Part shown: positions 58,336 through 64,000 of the stretch, piece by piece
Layout of the letters: each line of letters opens with the position of its first letter
How positions within the stretch are numbered: position 1 is the first letter of the stretch
Source of the DNA: Macrobrachium rosenbergii
Taxonomy: Eukaryota > Arthropoda > Malacostraca > Decapoda > Palaemonidae
DNA length: 64,000 bases
Direction of reading: 5' to 3'
Assembly: GCF_040412425.1 (NCBI RefSeq)
Contig: NC_089784.1
Span: 37,863,070 to 37,927,069 of the forward strand
The notes under the pieces: model-generated
Told to the model about the DNA's origin: nothing
Seen by the model: only the letters and a program-made list of their open reading frames with translations
Databases searched by the model: none
Made by a program: the position numbers and the translations under genes

Positions 58336-58880
58336 ACGATTATTAGCGGATTAGATACGACTATAAAACACCCTGTAAAAACGTGATGAATTTGCAGTTG
58401 ATGGATTCGACAGTAAAAGTGTACCTGCCATCAAAAGAGATATGAGAAACGAAGTGAAAATATTGAGTAAATGAATGAGTGAGCGAGAGAGTGAGAGATG
58501 GTGAAATTAGGAAAAATGTCACACGCAAAGAAAACGGAAATGTAGGATTATTACGCTCATTTGCTCATCCAGGTCATAAATGCTCTTCTTTTGTCAAAGC
58601 TCTTTTTAACTGAAAGAAATTCTTCTTCTAGCATTTAAAAGGAGTTTGACAGAGCCCCACACTCCCAAGGTCTGGTAGCAACCCAACCTCACATCCCAGG
58701 TATTGAAATAGGGCTCCATTTTACAATTAATATAGAGACTGAAGTACCCCATTACGCTGACCATTAAAAAAGGGAGAATACTGGGCTTATATTTCACTCG
58801 AGACATAACCTTGATCAAGGTTCCCCTTATATCTGAGGCAATGAGACTTTTAGATCGATTTTGATCGTATCTTGGATGCT
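57860..58880 (-). repeat. Duplicated block E (fourth, partial, inverted copy)
   Basis: 58,340-58,870 on the minus strand aligns with 50,110-50,700 in block C: GATCAAAATCGATCTAAAA, TATTGAAATAGGGCTCC against TCAATATTTGG-type sequence, GTGGGGCTCTGTC against CACTCCCAAGG...GGGGCTCTGTC, and CATCAACTGCAGATAAGAGC-like sequence against 58,385-58,410. Homology continues for a short distance beyond the GA array toward 58,200. No coding frame is shared. Confidence 0.75.
58262..58333. repeat. (GA)n microsatellite
   Basis: About 36 GA units, the inverted counterpart of 50,701-50,759. Confidence 0.97.
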
Positions 58881-58951
58881 GGTCTTTTGTTTATGTGTTT
58901 CCATTATTCGTTTTCTTTTTCAGTAGGGACCTTGGTGGTTTTATGTGGTTG

Positions 58952-58955
<4 letters not shown>

Positions 58956-59012
<57 letters not shown>
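58956..59012. repeat. (GA)n microsatellite
   Basis: About 28 GA units at the outer edge of block E, likely the counterpart of the CT arrays at 50,035 and 34,065. Confidence 0.96.
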
Positions 59013-59015
<3 letters not shown>

Positions 59016-59326
59016 CAATTAGCTTACTGACAAAATATGAGATTAGAGTTTCTAGAAAAATGTCTCTTCGAGTAATATCTTTAAGCGTTCTTGATTTCCC
59101 ATTTATGGGTGGATCTCATGAATGGCTAATTCCCCTCTCAACATACGTTTTTGGCTAGTCACTTTCACCAAGAATCTCCTCTTACCTGAACTTACCATGG
59201 TCGTTGGTAAACCTTATATCAAAAGTGCTATCCTTCGAATGTAATCTTAAGTCCTCGACAACTCCTTCCCTGAAGAAGTATAGATTTGACAAGCACAACA
59301 GCAGGGCCCCGTGCCAACTACTCCCC

Positions 59327-59600
59327 CTACGCCTCGTCAAATGTTGAAACGTAATTCTTCTCTGAGAAAGAATTGAGCGGTTCGTAGAGTAAAGGCCCCA
59401 TCGATGTTACGATCGCCGGATCCGGTCGTCTGAACCGGAAGTAAACCTCACTGTCTGTGGTGTTCTCCTCCGACCAAAAGTGGGCGGCGTCCGTCGGCCT
59501 CCCTGACCCGCTCGCAACCTGCCGTTGCCAAGTTCGTGGCTCCCGTTTTAGTTCAGGTGGCCCGAAGCCTCCAAGTATATGGCATGATCTCAAGATTTAC
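59327..59600 (-). other. GC/CpG-richer open stretch, possible exon
   Basis: A minus-strand frame of 88 codons (59,327-59,593) in sequence clearly richer in GC and CpG than its surroundings (for example ATCGATGTTACGATCGCCGG on the plus strand). It encodes SEVYFRFRRPDPAIVTSM and LYEPLNSFSEKNYVSTFDEA. No family recognised and no second copy in the window. It could be an exon, a conserved regulatory stretch or an old insertion. Confidence 0.25.
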
Positions 59601-59764
59601 TTCAGTTTCAACTAGACGCTGAAGGGGTAACATGGCAGCTACGTCGGCAGATGAGTTCTGGGGGGAGTTTATTGAACGTAGTAGGAAAGGGAAATGAGGC
59701 TTATGATAAATTAGTTTGAAAATAATGGGAGAAGGATGCAATAGATACATACATAAACACAATA

Positions 59765-59769
<5 letters not shown>

Positions 59770-59836
<67 letters not shown>

Positions 59837-59865
59837 ATACATGTATATACATATACATACAAAAC

Positions 59866-59937
<72 letters not shown>

Positions 59938-60010
59938 GCATATATATATATATACATATATATTATATATACATATACATATAAATATATACATATACAT
60001 ATATACATAT
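59770..60010. repeat. (AT)n and ATAC arrays
   Basis: About 240 bp of AT dinucleotides with TACATATACATA interruptions. Confidence 0.95.
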
Positions 60011-61160
60011 TGTTACGTGTGGCCTGTGGCTGATGAGTTTATTAATTAATTATTGTAATTTATGTAGCCCTGCTTTGCCAATAACACACGTAACCTGTCA
60101 ATTAAAGCTAAAGTTAACCTCACAGACAGATAATTACTTAATTGAATTAGGTCGCCAGCTGGGAAACAATGTATGGGATAATGGATTACTCTGCAACAAA
60201 TGGATTACATCAAACCCCTTTACTTCCCAATTAGTCCCGACAAAGCAAGAATGTGTGGTGATAGCGAGGAAATTACATGAACTTTTGCCAACACCGGACA
60301 CGGTCAATTTTCCCTGCTCCCTTAAGAAAATATAACACAGCGAATGTCTGTACTAATAGATATCGTACGCAGGTTTAGTACTAGGGTGGCTATTTCTCTT
60401 CCAAACAATGGGATCAAGACACAAGGCTGCCTGAAATTTACTTACATTTAACTTTCCCTAATTCCTACTTACTGCACGGGAATAGCTTACGTAATTTCAC
60501 TAGGCAATATTGCTTATTTATACACTAGACTTCATAAAAGAAATATGGTTACACAAGGTTCTTGTAGATGGTGGCGAAGTGGTGAAAACAAAGGGAAAAG
60601 ATGAAGTGCAGTGGAAGGAACTAGTAAATCGACGAAAAACTGTCCAATTTCAGACTTACCATTACACATGTTGCCTGCGCACTGCAACTGCCGATCAGGG
60701 TTCTTAGTTAACATTTCACGACGATTCACTGAGTAAAACAATACAAAGACAGGAGAGGACAAAGGATAAAGTTAGCCTGAGCATGACGCGTGCTCGTAGT
60801 CTGTAGGTAAGCCTCTCACTACTTGCTTTCATGGGTCAGGTCAGGGCAGAGCTGTAGTCCTGGGCTGTTTGTCCGACTTTCGACCATAGCCCCAGGCAGT
60901 CTGAAAAATTGACAGAGACATCGCTGAATGCATAGGACAGAGCAAAAGGAAACTTAAGACCACCTTCACTAGAGGCGACTTGGTAAAACCTCCTGTGGGT
61001 TAGGCCCCCTGATGCTAACCTATCAGCTACTAAAAACGGTTATTTTATAAAAAAACACAGCCTACCCCTGCCCACTTCGCTTCAACAGAGATTCTGTCCC
61101 GTCTTTGTTAGAAGGACATTCTTACTAAAATAATGCAGAGAGGGTGAACAGCAGAATATT
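60011..61160. other. Unassigned sequence
   Basis: Starts with TGTTACGTGTGG, and ACACACGTAAC follows at 60,083, giving a 9-bp inverted pair. TGTTACG is a common LTR start, but no matching second LTR or coding region was found. Open frames of 65-100 codons lack motifs. Confidence 0.4.
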
Positions 61161-61164
61161 TATA

Positions 61165-61330
61165 AAAATATATATATACTATATACAGTATATCCATATA
61201 TATATACATACATATAAAATATACATATATATACATATGCATATATATACATGCATATACATATAGATACATATACATACATATACATATATACATATCT
61301 ATATATACAGTAAATACATATTTATACATA
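61165..61330. repeat. Interrupted AT/ATAC microsatellite
   Basis: Degenerate TATATACATA repeats, older-looking than the pure AT arrays elsewhere. Confidence 0.85.
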
Positions 61331-62365
61331 TGTAACTGGTAATGAAGGTGACCTTTGGAAAGAGAGGGTTGGTTTTTCAAAGGCGCGAAATCATATGACA
61401 GAACACAGCATGCAACAAATGCTTAGGTGTTTTTTTCGAATTCAGCAGTGTCCATTCCCGCAAAACACCCTTGGTTACAACACAAGTGTGCATGACTGAA
61501 AAGTCAGCAAAAGAACCTTCGAGAAGGTGATCCGCTTATAGATCCAGACTTGAAGAGAATATCACAGTGGAGTAAGTACGTATGTGACCAAATACCTCGT
61601 TACGCCTTGGTTTACAGAAGGCGTCTTGTCGTGCGCTGAACTCGAGCGATGTCATGAGAGTGTGTTTATATGTGCGTTGCAAAACCCATACAATGGGAGT
61701 GTTTCATAGAATGAGTGGGCAATACGATCCGTTCTGGGTGTAATTAACATGTGAACTGTGCAAACGGGAAGCACACAGATGGAGTCTGTGTTCCAGAGGA
61801 CTTTCATGAAGTGATTACAACTCATAAAACATTTTAGACTTTTCTTACAGACTCTGGAGAAAGACTTTATCCCTGTTGCAGTGAAATCTTGTTTCTGCAT
61901 TCTTATTTTACAATTTCTGGTTTTTTAATGTAACGCTTGTCTCTTACAGGTATTTTCGCCACGTTCCTCTTCAAAATAGGGAGTGGTGTGACATTTATTC
62001 ATATATGAAATGACCTTTATAATGAACTGTGTGACCGTTGTATTGTTTTGGATGACAGATGGATTGTTTATGCATTTTACCTTAAATAATTGGGTTTCGA
62101 TGTCTGGACCTTATTCAGTAGATTTAAAATATGTGAGTCATTCGATTTTCACTCTTTCGTAGCTCATTTTCCGTTATTTCAGTCAATAAAGTTTAGTTTT
62201 GTAACTCAGTTTCTCATTCCAGTAGGCCTTGGAATTTAGTTAGGTGAAATGAATAACTTATGATGTGAAGATGAGAGATCAGCTGACACAACAAGTCGGT
62301 CGCTACCAAACTCATCTCAGAGTAAGCGAGATGCTAACCTCTGTCCTCAAAACAGAGAAATAATA
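61331..62365. other. Unassigned sequence
   Basis: No gene, transposon or internal duplication recognised in about 1 kb. Confidence 0.5.
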
Positions 62366-62367
62366 AA

Positions 62368-62480
62368 ATACCGGCCTCGAAAATCGGGCCGGTAATAGTT
62401 GGTGGCAGCAGTGGGATTTGAACCCACGCCTCTTTCTTCCATCATGCTATCAGCCCTAGCCTAACAATTATTTCATAGTG
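62368..62480 (-). repeat. tRNA-like sequence with consensus B box beside a GC hairpin
   Basis: The minus strand reads GCGTGGGTTCAAATCCCACT followed by GCTGCCACCA. This forms a full T arm (GTGGG/CCCAC) with a perfect B box, like the 3' half of tRNA-Leu-type genes including a CCA-like end. The 5' half is degenerate and no proper anticodon arm is found. Next to it on the plus strand, ACCGGCC and GGCCGGT (62,371-62,394) form a 7-bp hairpin. Possibilities are a tRNA-derived SINE head, a tRNA pseudogene, or, read on the plus strand, an LTR primer-binding site (TGGTGGCAGCAGTGGGATTT). Confidence 0.45.
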
Positions 62481-62485
62481 CAACT

Positions 62486-62612
62486 GCGAGGTTTTTCTCC
62501 TGTTACACCTTTCAAATCTACTTGCTCTAAATTTCCCTTCTAGCCCTGAATGACCTCATAGGCCCAGTGCTTAGCCTCTAGCATAAACTATATATTCCAT
62601 TCCTATATAATA
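62486..62612 (+). repeat. Second SINE-like decapod repeat
   Basis: CTGAATGACCTCATAGGCCC, AGTGCTTAGCCTCTAGCATA and TATATTCCATTCC resemble a repeat common in decapod sequences that ends in an ATTCC-type tail. Only the 3' part is recognisable; the 5' boundary is uncertain. Confidence 0.5.
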
Positions 62613-64000
62613 ATTCCATGTCGGTCTCCTCGTCCATTCTCGGATAATTAAACCAGTCACCAGGGTAAAGTACCAATTCTTTAAACAAACAAGCGCGAGA
62701 TAATTCATTTCTATTCTTCAACCATAGTTCAGTCCAGGTTCTCCTTTTTCGCTGGTGTTTTCCAACTTCTGCTGCAAGAGCTCAGTCTATAGCGTCATCA
62801 CTGAGCTGAGTGGACATGTCTTTCCTCGACCAGGTTTTGGCAAACTGAAATGAATCCGAATGTCTAAGGGCAGCGAGGCTACCAGAGGTAGAACGGAACC
62901 TGATCCGCTGGTCATAATGTCTATGGGGCCATAAGAGTGGTATTAGAGATATAATGCTGTACTTCTTGCAATGAAGGGAATTTAAAATTCACACTCAGTT
63001 CATTCTACGTAGTTTTTAATTTGAAATAAGCTATAGTTTAAGTTAATTTTATCTTTCGCAAGCATTTCAGATACAGAATGCACATTTGAAGGTTACAGTA
63101 ATATTTCTATTTAGCCCATCGGTCTATTATGTTGTTTGATATTTCATGTCAGTTGAATGAAACCATCTCCCTCTCGGCGATTAGGCTGTAATTAGAGTCA
63201 GTCGGGGATTTTCCTCTGTTCTTCAGCGTATCTGGATGTTAAGAATTTGTAGATAATCCAGCTGGAATCGTCGGTTGTCTGTTCTTTTTCCTTAATGTTG
63301 ATGTGAGCTTCTTTTGTTCCTTGACTTCAAATTGTATGAGACATGTTGTTTAAATAAGATCAGGTGGTGCCTTTCAGTGTTACGTATGTTTGTTTGCTGG
63401 CTCTTTAGGGTCAACAGTTGATAGAACAACGAGTCTTCAAACTAGTCAATCATCTCTGTATTCACTCGAACACTGACTGACACATATATCCTTACTGGAA
63501 GAGCTCTAGAGCTTGAGCTATTACTGGGATCGCTTGGCACCCAGCATCAATAGGGAAACATCTAACAAGGCTTATGCCCAAAGAGTGGAAAGCTGGATGA
63601 AGGATGGAGTCCTTTGAAGATGGGACCATGAATGAACTTCCTCCCTTTATCAGCGAGGTCTGGTGTTGCTCGATGGCAGATCACCAAGCTTTAAAAGAAA
63701 AAATCTTCCGTGAAATCTCAGATTCCGATAAGAATTACTGTCCTGGGGTATCTCACACGTTAAGTTGTGGATGATGCATGGTAGACAATGAGACAAAACA
63801 TAGCAAAGACCACAGTCATTATAATCTTTTATCTTAGACTGCAAAAAGAATTCCTAGAACATGAAGCCCTTCTTACAACATTCATTTTTTTTCCTTATTG
63901 CAAAATATTCTTGTACATTTTGGTCATATGTGAGCTTCCTTATATCATTCTCTAGATACTATATACGGCTTAAAAAGGAAAAAAACTGTTTGTTTTTAAT
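62613..64000. other. Unassigned sequence to the window end
   Basis: About 1.4 kb of mixed composition with no recognisable gene, RNA or repeat. The minus-strand open frame at 63,650-63,844 has no motif. Confidence 0.5.

Noticed and set aside
60011..60093. TGTTACGTGTGG start as an LTR
   Set aside because: No paired LTR, no primer-binding site and no gag/pol sequence nearby; the inverted ACACACGTAAC may be coincidental.

Overview
The window looks like non-genic or gene-remnant DNA from a decapod crustacean (shrimp, crayfish or crab type). The evidence is an extreme density of long (CT)n/(GA)n, (AT)n and (AC)n microsatellites, four copies of a ~280-bp tRNA-derived SINE of a type I associate with decapods, other decapod-style interspersed repeats, and a eukaryotic transposon mix (Penelope-like, jockey/CR1-like, Ty3-like, mariner). 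I found no intact long coding sequence, no rRNA, no convincing functional tRNA and nothing prokaryotic. Species assignment cannot be made from this sequence alone.

The main architecture is a set of large, old, diverged duplications. Block A (about 2.3-14.2 kb) is the inverted partner of block B (about 17.1-34.8 kb), so the left half of the window is a giant inverted repeat around a ~2.9-kb spacer (14.2-17.1 kb) made of microsatellites, a hairpin, a pyrimidine-rich tract and a TATGGG minisatellite. Block C (about 41.83-51.33 kb) is a third copy in the same orientation as B. A short fourth piece, E (57.86-58.88 kb), is inverted. The blocks differ by transposon insertions, deletions and microsatellite length. 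They carry remnants of at least two coding stretches: one with an apparent splice acceptor in A, B and C, and one on the other strand in B and C.

Transposons are layered on top. Block A contains a non-LTR retrotransposon tail split by a decapod repeat (7.3-8.55 kb) and two head-to-head Penelope-like copies with complementary internal deletions (8.6-11.7 kb), one split by a SINE. Block B contains a 750-bp palindrome (26.4-27.2 kb), a jockey/CR1-like element with a 2A-like motif (28.5-30.7 kb) and an internally deleted mariner (31.0-31.65 kb). Between B and C lies a 3'-truncated Ty3-like element interrupted by two SINEs (36.1-40.6 kb). After C come a second Ty3-type RT fragment (51.9-52.3 kb), an AT-rich low-complexity tract with a 201-bp duplication, and a second copy of the 36-40 kb Ty3 family (53.8-57.7 kb) whose 5' region hosts a 1.85-kb foldback element with ~806-bp inverted arms (55.27-57.13 kb).

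The right end (59-64 kb) is mostly unassigned. It has AT microsatellites, a GC/CpG-richer open stretch (59.33-59.6 kb), a tRNA-like B-box sequence next to a GC hairpin (62.37-62.5 kb) and a second SINE type (62.5-62.6 kb). All family assignments rest on motifs recognised by eye; no database comparison was made.
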